From assembly GCA_021397845.1 (NCBI GenBank), contig CM038046.1:65490021-65554020 (forward strand): a stretch of DNA of 64,000 nucleotides. The letters are read 5' to 3'. Shown here piece by piece: positions 54,892 to 64,000 of the stretch (within the stretch, counting starts at the first letter, position 1; every line of letters begins with the position of its first letter). The stretch is from Areca catechu (lineage: Eukaryota; Streptophyta; Magnoliopsida; Arecales; Arecaceae). Both the position numbers and the translations under genes were made by a program. The notes under the pieces were generated by a model that had not been told where the DNA came from, ran no database searches, and saw only the letters and a list, made by a program, of their open reading frames with translations.

Positions 54892-56475
54892 ATGTGCACT
54901 AGATCAGGAACCACTTTTCACCCACCTTCTCCACCCTCTACCGACACCATGGACCTACTGCAAGCTGACATCAGAGCCCTAACTCGATCCATGACTCAAT
55001 CCATGACCCAGTTAGGCAACCAATTGAACAATAGATTGGATCAAATAGAGGCCAGACTAAGACCCCTAGTGGGAGAGCTAAATGAATCTGAAGACCTTCT
55101 AGGAGTAGTCAGATGCATCCTAGCCCAAAACATAATACAGGAAGACTAGTGTAGGACCAACATCGTACAGACCCAGATCAAGCTAGGAGATAAGGTTTGT
55201 AAGGTCATCATTAATAGTGGAAGCTGTGTTAATGCCCTGTCCCTGAGTACAGTCAAATCCATAGGACTAGCCACAGTTCCCTACCCCAACCCTTACAAAG
55301 TCTCCTGGATAGATTCAACTTCAATCCCTATAAAGTCTAGGTGCCAAATCAAGATAAAAATGAGTTCCTATGAAGAGTCGATTTGGTGTGATGTCTTATC
55401 CATGGGTGTGGGTAGTATCATCCTAGGACGACCCTGGCTTTTCAACCATGATACCACCCTTTATGGTCGATCCAAAACCTGTGTCTTTTTCCACCAAGGG
55501 AAAAAGATTACAATCAACCCAATCCAGCCAAAGGACCCAGTCAAGAAAGGATCATGTAGCCTTAAAGAAAGGAAGCCTAAAGTTAACCTAATCAAGGACA
55601 ATGGGTTAGAAGAAGAGATTACTGGGAAAGGACCCTTTAAAGAGTTTCAGGGAGAGAAGGATGAACATTCTGAGAATTTGAATACAAAAACCCCTGAGCC
55701 CATTGAAGACTTTAAGGTTGAATCCATTGAAAATCTAGGGAAAGAAACTCCTGAGCCCATTAAAGAATTGAAAGAAGGCATCTATGAGTCAAGTTTAGTA
55801 GAAGATGGGCCCGAGGGTGAAATCATTGAGAAATCCAAGGAGAGTGATCCTGAACCCACTACAAATTTTGAAGAGGAAATGACCGAGCCAGTATCACACC
55901 TAGTAAATGAACATGTGGATTCAATAGTCTTTTCCACAGGAGTTCAGGAACCAACCATTAATGAACCGATCCAAAGAGAACATCCTCAAGAGATGGTTGA
56001 AGCTCAGAAAGAAATTGATGATGAAGTTCCCGATGAGTTACCTGATCAACTTCCACCCCTGAGAAACATCCATCATACTATAGACTTGGTCCCAGGATCA
56101 TCTTTAACAGACCTTCCTCACTGTGGGGTTGACCCTAGCGAGCCCCAAGATCTACCATAACAAGTGGACCATATGACATCTATAGAACGATGCCCAAATT
56201 TTAAGGTCATCATGAATAATCAAGGTCTATTTTATGTTTTCCATAAGCCACCCCAAGACTCCGATTCCTATTTCCTACCATTCCCAGAGCCTTCTCACTT
56301 TTTTAGAGCCATGGGGTTGCATTTTATTGAAATTACCAGGCTGCATGACTCATTAGAACCCTTCCCTTTTGCCATTTACTTTTGGTACACTTTATGGCAT
56401 TTGTTAGGGATCCTTGATAATTTATCTTGTACATACCATACTAGGGTCAAACCTAGAGAGTCCAGTATCTGTTAG
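54892..56475 (+). pseudogene. Gag-start, protease, acidic linker and integrase-core scrap (element B, unit 2)
   Basis: Second copy of the unit 1 gene in one frame, with stops at 55147-55149 (Trp codon to TAG) and 56158-56160 (TAA). The protease active site reads IINSGSCVNAL: the catalytic Asp codon is Asn (55213-55215), so even a read-through product would lack protease activity. The Arg after the IILG flap is kept here, unlike unit 1, leaving 55360-56160 open for 266 codons, including the acidic PEPI linker and DELPDQLPPLRNIHHTIDLV. The final piece (56164-56475) has FIEITRLHDSLEPFPFAIYF, the integrase-core scrap. Confidence 0.85.
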
Positions 56476-56585
56476 GTTTAGGTCCTAGAGCATCCAATAA
56501 AATTTTTTTTCAGTAGGGTTGCATAAGTGAGTCTGCATTTTGCATCATATTAGGATTTTGCATTAAATACAATTTTTAAAATAAT

Positions 56586-56987
56586 TTGGCTGATTCCCAA
56601 AAGCAAGCCAAAGAGTTTGAAATAATGGATTTTTTAATGATTAGGCTCCGACCTGAACGGTTTCCACCGGGAACTGTTAAGAAGCTTCATGCTTGTGGGG
56701 CGGGTCCCTTTAAAGAAATTAGGAGAATGGGCCCTAATGCCTATGTGCTAGAACTACCTCCGGATTACGGAATTAGCTCAACATTCAATATCTCTGACTT
56801 AGTCGAGTATATGGAACCCGCAAACATACCCAGTGAGCCGTTTGGGCCTGACCTTCCTTTTTAGAGTGAACCTGAACCTAAGTGTCCACCTCTAAATATA
56901 CCTGAGCGAGGAGAGCGGATCGAGCGTGTCCTCGATGACCAAGCCATCACTACCCGGGGCAAAGGCTACCAGCATTACCTGGCCCGA
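56586..56987 (+). pseudogene. Integrase C terminus and chromodomain, cut by element A' (element B, unit 2)
   Basis: Open from 56586 for 92 codons (FLMIRLRPERFPPGTVKKLH, AGPFKEIRRMGPNAYVLELP) to TAG at 56862-56864, then continuing to the chromodomain, which stops at YQHYLARW where A' is inserted. Its frame differs from that of the upstream gag-start piece. Confidence 0.85.
56983..56987. repeat. Target site duplication of element A', left copy (CCCGA)
   Basis: CCCGA precedes the LTR. After the 3' LTR the window has only two more bases, CC, which agree with the first two of the expected copy. Confidence 0.6.
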
Positions 56988-58772
56988 TGGTGCGGGCACC
57001 AGACTCAGAAGAAGACTTCAGAGCTCCATCTGGATCTCTGATTAACATTGCCCGAAGAATTAGGGTTTTTGGCTTGTAATAAGGGTTGACTTGATCAACT
57101 CAATTTTAGTTTGAGTCTGTATTACCTGCATTTTTTATTTTATTGAGTCATGTTGACTCAGTAGTGGACTAGCGTTTCAACCTGGGGTGTTACATTTTCT
57201 CCCTAGGCCAAGCAAGTGGGCGCCACACTCCCAGCCACACTCGCAGCCATATGCCTGAGTCCAGGGGGCGCCACATCTCCATCCAGAAGGCTTTGGTCCC
57301 CACACCACAGATAGCAGCTCCCCTCTTTCATGCGCCAATTGAGGAGAAATCCACCAGGGGTCCACAAATCAAGGGGGCGGCCCAAGACTTCCCAAAATAA
57401 CCAAACTATAAAAGGGAAGAAATTCTCTTGGAGAGGAATTCAATGAGGCGCCCATTACCTGCCAGAAATACTCAAAACAAAGTTAGAATGAGCCATAACT
57501 TGGGGAGAAAGAAAAGGAGGTATCCAAAAAGGGTTGAGCCATGGAAGGAAGGAGATTTCTCTTGAAAAGCAAGGTTAGGAGGCGCCCTAATCATTCCAAC
57601 TAAAGCCAGATATAAAAGGCAACAAATTTTCTCTTGGAGGGCAAGGTTAAGAGGCACCCAAACACTTCCAGATAAGGCCAAGCATAGAAGGAAAAAAATA
57701 TTTTCTTGGAGGTCAAGACAAGGAGGCGCCACCCACTTTCCTTTTTGAAGCTTCAATCAACTTTGGAATTAATTGGCCGGCCATATGAGTAGGGATTGAT
57801 ATCCTAATTTGAAGATCCCCTCCTTTAGTCCCACATGGGAAGATGTAAAACCCTACTCTCTTGTAATGGCCTATAAATTAAACCCCATGTAAGTTTGAAA
57901 AAAATCAGATGAATGAAACCAAATTTTTTTTTGAGCAAACTTTGTGTTTTCTCTCTTCCGCACTTGCATCCAGGTGTTGAGCTCCGTGAGGGAGTAAATC
58001 CGGGTTCCCCAGGAACCTTGAGGAGGTGTGAGATCTCCAAAACCCCAACCCTAGGTTAGCCACTTCACTCCCAAACCCTAGCCGCCCATCACTTTTCTCT
58101 CCACTAAGCCCTAGCATATTCCACCTCCCACGGCCTCTCTCTGCAAGTCTAGGTCGACCACCAGCATCCAGCTACAGTCCGGGTACTTCAGATCCAAAGC
58201 TCTTTCCAGAGGGAGTCGAATCAGCCTTCAAGAGAATCCGGATCTCAGCGACATCAGCCTTCAAGTTCTTCGAACTGGTAAATCCTTCCCTGAGTCTCTG
58301 AATCCATCACTTGTTTTTCTTCTTCCCAGATCTTGAGTCCAAGAGAAGCCGACCCAGCCACAAGACCCGTATTGGAGGATCCATTGCGAAGATAGCCAAA
58401 TCCGAGGATCCAACAATTTGCTCGAGAGAGTTCTTCCACCTAAATTCTGTGAGATCACTGTCTGGTTAGTAAACCATCTCTCCTCTCTATTTCTGTCCTG
58501 TTGAAAGTTCAGAGCGAAACCCTAGGTCTGGGAGTTTCTCAACCCCAAGCGATCCGTTATTTCTGAACTACTCTGATAACTTAGCTTCTTCTAAATTGTG
58601 CTTTCAATCCTTACCTAGTTTCCATCAACTTAGTTTAACTTTACTTTGAGTCGAAGCCAATTTCTGAAATATATAAAAAAAAAAAAGAATTAATCTTAAT
58701 TTTACTTCCGCATACGCTTCTTTGTTCTTTGTTCTGGATCATTTTTGGTATCAGAGCTTCCGTTCTACATCA
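56988..58772 (+). repeat. 5' LTR of element A'
   Basis: 1785 bp, TGGTGCGGGCACC...CTACATCA. TATAAATTA at 57872-57880. Embedded PBS-like TGGTATCAGAGC at 58746-58757, 31 bp before the true PBS. Confidence 0.93.
57872..57880 (+). promoter_or_regulatory. TATA box of element A' 5' LTR
   Basis: TATAAATTA; same in the 3' LTR at 63097-63105. Confidence 0.62.
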
Positions 58773-58776
58773 TTTT

Positions 58777-58788
58777 TGGTATCAGAGC
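58777..58788 (+). promoter_or_regulatory. PBS of element A' (initiator tRNA-Met)
   Basis: TGGTATCAGAGC, four bases after the LTR, as in element A. Confidence 0.92.
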
Positions 58789-59672
58789 CCTGTCTAGGGT
58801 TTCTGTTTGATTGCTTGTTTGAGTCTCTCTCTTTTTACTTTGTCTGCTCGAAGTAGACTCCCTAGGACGTCCGGTCCTAGGAATGAAGCAAGGTGCAAAC
58901 CTCCTCTTCCCATTCCACGGGGTGTTCCTAGGGCGTGTAGGGGATCCGTTGGGTTATAACTTCGTAGCAGGAATTGTAAACGGGGAAGTACTCTGTTTTC
59001 AGCCTGTAATTGCCCTGTTGCAGGAATTATTTCTCACTGTAGGTAACTCCAAATTCAGTAATTTTTATTTTGATGAAACCAATATAATTTAATATATTTT
59101 TCATAATTTTCCTGTGATTTATTGGTTTCCATGGGATTTCTGAGAATTAAATTACTGCAACTCTATTTTTGTGTTCTGTAATCCAATTATTTTTGAGTGT
59201 TCATCTCTTAATTCATCGTAAGGGCATTTGAGCATCTAAGATAAGGGGAGGAGTTGATAACCTCTCCTTAGCCCAAAACCACCACCCACTCATTCGAACC
59301 TAAGCCTTTAATCTAAAAATTGATTAGACCTAATTTGCCCTAGTGGGCTAGGGACATCAACAAGTCGGGTCAAGGCTAGTGTTGAGTCAGTTTGTCTGGT
59401 TACTCTGTGTGTGCTTTATACTCAGTGTCTAGAATGGTGGTTCAGGGATTCCATCCCGAAGGGCTTGTGTGCTGGTCCGCCTACCTGGCCAATCTCTGAT
59501 TGGTGTCTAGGATTGGCATTCAGGGACCTAACACTCCCCTTACACCTGCCTGGCTGAGTCCTGAGTTACTACAGGCTAGCTTGCCACTCTGATTGGGCAT
59601 CTAGTTTGGGCTCTAGGTCTAGTTAGCCCGTAGTCGTTCAGTTGAGTCTCATTTTGTGTGCTTGATTGCATC
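58789..59672 (+). other. Leader of element A'
   Basis: Closely follows the leader of A along its length (for example CGAAGTAGACTCCC and GGGCGTGTAGGGGATCC), with the conserved block from about 59208 to the ATG. The frame at 58883-59092 has a counterpart in A at 3004-3261 but shows no domain. Confidence 0.75.
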
Positions 59673-61073
59673 ATGTCTACCCGGAATGGAGTACCCTACC
59701 AAACTGGTCAAACCTAACCTGATTTAGAGGCCATGGTTAGAAATCTTACCGAAAGTATGACCAAATTGAGTCAGGACATGAATGAGGGTTTTTCCCAGTT
59801 TAGGGATCGAGTCCAAGTACTTGAGAAACGTAGACATCAAAATTGGACCCCTGATCCAAAATTTAATAGGCCCCAACCTCACCCTTGCCAGGAACCTAGG
59901 AGGACCTTATACCGTGATCCCGAGCATAACCTTAGGAAGCCTAACCATGATATCTATAGTGTCGATCGTGTCTATGAGAGGTCCTTACAATATTCTAGGC
60001 CAGTCACTCAACAACCCAAGTCTTCTAGATCAAACCATTTAGATCCACACCCATGCCCAAGTAAGGTCTCTACTAGCTTGAAACCCAGTGTGACCCAGAT
60101 TCCTATATCTCAAGAATGTTTGTTTTGTGGAGAAAGAGGCCATAAATCTAATCAGTGCCCATGCATAGGACTGGCTTGTGCACAGCTAAGTGGTAAGAAT
60201 CCTAAGGATGACATTAATGAGGGAGAACCCAAGCCTACCAATGAGGAAGAATGGTAAGGTATGACAAGCCTAGAATCAGTTGACCCGATTACCACTGACC
60301 CGAAACCCATTGAAGATGGCATCGAGGAAGTATATGATGCTGGCTTGAGTCTAGTTGATGAATATGAGGGGGAAGAACTTGAAGAATGTGACATTGATAC
60401 TATTGGTTCCTTACCTGAGGAGACCTTGGAAAACAACCAACTGGTAGGACCTAGTTCAGAAATTCAAGAGATTTGTGAGAACCAGGTTCCTTTAGTCAAA
60501 TACCCCCAGGAAGAACTCATAGTGTTAGCCCGAGCTATTAGTTCGTACCCTCTAATGACAATCATTCCCCAAGTACCAATTGAAGATCTTTGCACTGAAC
60601 TGTTTAAGTTTGCCCACCCTATGGTAGATCCTCTCCTTAGGATGACTGAATCAAGCCTCTTACAATTGGACCTTGTCCCACGCTCAGCCACTAAGGTCTC
60701 TCCCGTAATCTTAGTTGGACATCCTTTTCTTGAGCGGATTGATTCACCCAGTCCTGTAGAAGTCCTCCTTATGACCCCAGACCCCTTCCTTCGCATGACT
60801 GACCTACCCTTCTATAGAGTATACCTTTCCTCACCCATAGGTCAAATTTCAAGTCTTGAGGTCATCATCCATAGGCCCTTCCATGAATCATTCTCTAATC
60901 CATTTCTTGAGAAAGTGGATCATTATTTTCTTAGAGAACAAACCTTAACTGTTGCAATCACATGTCCTAGGCTACTCCCCAAACCATCTATTGATCCAAT
61001 CCTGGGAGTAGCAAACTTTTACTTTCGTAAGGATGACCAGTTGACACTCATAGATCACCATTCAAACCTTTAG
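59673..61073 (+). pseudogene. Gag N terminus with zinc knuckle fused to a stretch of unknown origin (element A')
   Basis: ATG 59673 gives MSTRNGVPYQTGQT then TAA at 59715-59717, where A has CAA. Open again from 59733: the coiled N terminus (MVRNLTESMTKLSQDMNEG), the RNWTPDP-like and proline-rich part, then a deletion of the capsid domain and one complete zinc knuckle CLFCGERGHKSNQC. TAA at 60255-60257, then 270 open codons in the same frame (60261-61073) that start like A's post-knuckle acidic region (EVYDAGLSLVDEYEGEE) and then diverge into sequence I do not recognise, with recurring FLER(I/V)D, FLRMTD and FLEKVD motifs. No protease active site. A defective copy, with a well-preserved unknown part. 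Confidence 0.8.
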
Positions 61074-61075
61074 GT

Positions 61076-61320
61076 CACCACCTTTAGTCAGCAGGTAATT
61101 CGTGACTCCGTCTCATATTTCCTCCCTTTCTCTAGGACTTCCAATGCTTCTTACACCATCCAAGTATACTTTGTCGAAGTCTTTAGAGTGAACCACGTGT
61201 CAGAACCTATTAGGTTTGCCACCTACTTCTGGAAGACCTTATGGCACCTACTAGGCACCCATGATAAGTTTTCATGCTCTGCATGCCATCCTCCGACCCA
61301 AGGTCAAACCTAGAGAGTCG
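61076..61320 (+). pseudogene. Integrase-core scrap of element A'
   Basis: Contains RFATYFWKTLWHLLGT, matching YFWKTLWHKLGT of A's integrase core, followed by a HPPTQGQT version of the HPQTDGQTE motif and a stop. The upstream VSDRD block, with the second catalytic Asp, is replaced by unrelated sequence (VSEPI). Parallel scraps are in C and B. Confidence 0.75.
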
Positions 61321-61429
61321 TATTTTGTTAGGTTTAGACCTAAGGTTCCTTTAAATAAAGTCCATTCTTTAGGAATGCATCATCAGTCGAGTTTAGGACA
61401 TTGACTCAGATTTTGGTTTGATTGAGAGC

Positions 61430-62212
61430 ACCAGGAATTGGGATTTGTATTTTGTTCAGGGCTGAAATTGCATTCAATGTTTCGATCAATAGGTCTATAG
61501 GCTAGAGTCCCTTTGAAATTGTTCATGGATACAAGCCTCACACACCACTTGATCTGATTTCACTATTAGCCCACACACACAAGTCTCTTGATTCACTTGC
61601 ATAGCATGTAAAGGACTTGCATAAAGAAATTCATGCCAAAATAATTTTAAGTAATGAAACTTATAAGAAGTTGGCTGATTCTCAAAGGCGAGTCAAAACA
61701 TTTGTTGAGGGAGACTGTGTAATGATTAGGTTAAGGCCTGAACGGTTCCCTCCTGGAACCGTTAGAAAGTTACATGCTAGAGGAGCTGGTCCATTTAGAG
61801 TGGTGAAGAGAGTAAGATACAATGCCTATGTGCTCGAGTTGCCTCCAGAACTAGGCATTAGCTCCACTTTCAACATTACAGACCTAGTAGAGTATAGAGA
61901 GCCAGCTGTGATTCCCAGTGAGCCTTTTGAGCCTAATCTTGCTCTTGAGAGTGAACCCAACCCTGTGTGTCCACCAACAAACTGGCCTGTGAGGAAAGAG
62001 CAGATTGAAAAGATCTTGGATGATCAGGTTATCTCTACTCGTAATTGAGGATACCAAAGATACCTGGTCCGCTGGCAAGGAAGGCCAGATTCTGATGACT
62101 CTTGGATCTCCCGAGAAGAATTACAAGAATTGGACCCAGACCTCTTGGAGAGATACCAGAGCCAACTTGATCCATACTCGACAGGGTCGAGTTCCTCCCA
62201 CCCCGGGAGAAT
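61430..62212 (+). pseudogene. Integrase C terminus and chromodomain of element A'
   Basis: Begins with AEIAFN and SPFEIVHGYKPHTPLDL, the end of the core region in A, so more of integrase is kept than in B or C. From 61617 it is open for 143 codons through the GPF module (AGPFRVVKRVRYNAYVLELP) to TGA at 62046-62048, a CGA to TGA change in the chromodomain. After it the chromodomain YLVRWQGRPDSDDSWISREE is unchanged from A up to the PPT. Confidence 0.87.
62205..62212 (+). promoter_or_regulatory. Polypurine tract of element A'
   Basis: GGGAGAAT directly before the 3' LTR, identical to A. Confidence 0.8.
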
Positions 62213-63998
62213 TGGTGCGGGCACCAGACTCAGAAGAAGACTTCAGAGCTCCATCTGGATCTCTGATTAACCTTGCCCGAAGAATTAGGATTTTTGGCTT
62301 GTAATAAGGGTTGACTTGATCAACTCAATTTTAGTTTGAGTCTGTATTACCTGTATTTTTTATTTTATTGAGTCATGTTGACTCAGTAGTGGACTAGGGT
62401 TTCAACCTGGGGTGTTACATTTTCTCCCAAGGCCAAGCAAGTGGGCGCCACACTCCCAGCCACACTCGCAGCCATACGCCTGAGTCCAGGGGGCGCCACA
62501 TCTCCATCCAGCAGGCTTTGGTCCCCACACCACAGATAGCAGCTCCCCTCTTTCATGCGCCAATTGAGGAGAAATCCACCAGGGGTCCACAAATCAAGGG
62601 GGCGGCCCAAGACTTCCCAAAATAACCAAACTATAAAAGGGAAGAAATTCTCTTGGAGAGGAATTCAAGGAGGTGCCCATTACCTGCCAGAAATACTCAA
62701 AACAAAGTTAGAAGGAGCCATAACTTGGGGAGAAAGAAAAGGAGGTATCCAAAAAGGGTTGAGCCATGGAAGGAAGGAGATTTCTCTTGAAAAGCAAGGT
62801 TAGGAGGCGCCCTAATCATTCCAACTAAAGCCAGATATAAAAGGCAACAAATTTTCTCTTGGAGGGCAAGGTTAAGAGGCACCCAAACACTTCCAGATAA
62901 GGCCAAGCATAGAAGGAAAAAAATATTTTCTTGGAGGTCAAGACAAGGAGGCGCCACCCACTTTCCTTTTTGAAGCTTCAATCAACTTTGGAATTAATTG
63001 GCCGGCCATATGAGTAGGGATTGATATCCTACTTTGAAGATCCCCTCCTTTAGTCCCACATGGGAAGATGTAAAACCCTACTATCTTGTAATGGCCTATA
63101 AATTAAACCCCATGTAAGTTTGAAAAAAGTTAGATGAATGAAACCAAATTTTTTTGTGAGCAAACTTTGTGTTTTCTCTCTTCCGCACTTGCATCCAGGT
63201 GTTGAGCTCCGTGAGGAAGTAAATCCGGGTTCCCCAGGAACCTTGAGGAGGTGTGAGATCTCCAAAACCCCAACCCTAGGTTAGCCACTTCACTCCTAAA
63301 CCCTAGCCTCCCATCACTTTTCTCTCCACTAAGCCCTAGCATATTCCACCACCCACGGCCTCTCTCTCCAAGTCTAGGTCGACCACCAGCATCCAGCTAC
63401 AGTCTGGGTACTTCAGATCCAAAGCTCTTTCCAGAGGGAGTCGAATCAGCCTTCAAGAGAATCTGGATCTCAGCGACATCAGCCTTCAAGTTCTTCGAAC
63501 TGGTAAATCCTTCCCTGAGTCTCTGAATCCATCACTTGTTTTTCTTCTTCCCAGATCTTGAGTCCAGGAGAAGCCAACCCAGCCACAAGACCCGTATTGG
63601 AGGATCCATTGCGAAGATAGCCGAATCCGAGGATCCAACAATTTGCTCGAGAGAGTTCTTCCACCCAAATTCTGTGAGATCACTGTCTGGTTAGTAAACC
63701 ATCTCTCCTCTCTATTTCTGTCCTGTTGAAAGTTCAGAGCGAAACCCTAGGTCTGGGAGTTTCTTAACCCACAGCGATCCGTTATTTCTGAACTACTCTG
63801 ATAACTTAGCTTCTTCTAAATTGTGCTTTCAATCCTTACCTAGTTTCCATCAACTTAGTTTAACTTTACTTTGAGTCGAAGCCAATTTCTGAAATATATA
63901 AAAAAAAAAGAAGAATTAGTCTTAATTTTACTTCTGCATACGCTTCTTTGTTCTTTGTTCTGCATCATTTTTGGTATCAGAGCTTCGGTTCTACATCA
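62213..63998 (+). repeat. 3' LTR of element A'
   Basis: 1786 bp, direct repeat of 56988-58772, ending CTACATCA two bases before the window edge. Contains the embedded PBS-like copy near 63972-63983. Its frames are not genes. Confidence 0.93.
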
Positions 63999-64000
63999 CC

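Larger units (their letters stand above)
46128..56987 (+). mobile_element. Element B: tandem LTR-internal-LTR-internal non-autonomous chromovirus derivative
   Basis: LTR1 46128-48544, internal 1 48545-51625, LTR2 51626-54046, internal 2 54047-56987, the last cut by element A' within the chromodomain. A third LTR would be expected right of the window. LTR2 is followed by a PBS rather than a target duplication, so it serves both units. Each internal region has the leader block, gag N terminus, protease, linkers, a degenerate integrase-core scrap and integrase C terminus with chromodomain; RT and RNase H are absent. Left flank TGATT (46123-46127) is a possible target duplication whose partner is out of view. 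Confidence 0.85.
56988..63998 (+). mobile_element. Element A': non-autonomous member of the element A family
   Basis: 7011 bp: LTRs 56988-58772 and 62213-63998, PBS 58777-58788, leader, gag N terminus with zinc knuckle, a stretch of 270 codons not found in A, integrase scraps and chromodomain, PPT 62205-62212. LTR heads, LTR tails (embedded PBS copy), leader and gag match A best among elements here. RT, RNase H, protease active site and the integrase catalytic triad are missing. The LTRs differ at about thirty positions by eye. Inserted in the second unit of B, hence younger than B. Confidence 0.9.

Noticed and set aside
54047..56987. A separate insertion independent of element B unit 1
   Set aside because: It begins with a PBS directly at the end of LTR2, with no LTR or target duplication of its own, so it shares LTR2.
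58060..58090. Telomere-like AAACCCTA motifs
   Set aside because: Isolated single motifs scattered in LTRs, never in tandem.

Overview
The window is plant nuclear DNA made almost entirely of nested LTR retrotransposons. I find no host gene, rRNA, tRNA gene or CRISPR array. The evidence for a plant is the set of lineages present: Ty3/gypsy chromoviruses with a C-terminal chromodomain, an Athila/Tat-type gypsy relic, a Ty1/copia element, and a Sirevirus-type copia element with an envelope-like third gene. All recognisable primer binding sites match the 3' end of plant initiator tRNA-Met (TGGTATCAGAGC). The species cannot be named from the sequence; a large repeat-rich flowering-plant genome fits.

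Layout, left to right. (1) Element D, minus-strand chromovirus: gag and leader at 1-1336, 5' LTR at 10869-12485, running off the left edge. (2) Element A, plus strand, 1337-10314, inserted in D with a perfect 5-bp target duplication and one intact 1598-codon gag-pol frame. It is the only element here with an intact complete gag-pol frame. (3) Element E, Athila/Tat relic, 12486-16112 and 21687-22370, which D and C invaded. (4) Element C, non-autonomous chromovirus relative, 16113-21686, inside E's LTR. (5) Repeat-rich DNA at 22371-23524 with 40-bp and 18-bp tandem repeats. (6) Element F, decayed minus-strand copia element, from about 23525 to 46127, interrupted by solo LTR G (26790-28497), Sirevirus H (34471-45485) and, at 46128, element B. 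(7) Element B, a non-autonomous chromovirus relative arranged LTR-internal-LTR-internal (46128-56987). (8) Element A', a non-autonomous member of A's LTR family, 56988-63998, inserted in the chromodomain of the second B unit.

How they fit together: C, B and A' each keep the same selection of chromovirus parts: LTRs, tRNA-Met PBS, a leader block of about 430 nt, the gag N terminus, a scrap of integrase core that has lost the second catalytic Asp, the integrase C terminus with chromodomain, and the polypurine tract. All lack reverse transcriptase, and in places they carry sequence absent from A. They look like parasites mobilised in trans by an A-like helper. Other signals worth attention are a primer-binding-site copy captured inside the LTR tail of the A/A'/G family, a covarying short inverted repeat at the LTR head, and GGTCGAC arrays in the Sirevirus U3 that recur between pol and the env-like gene.
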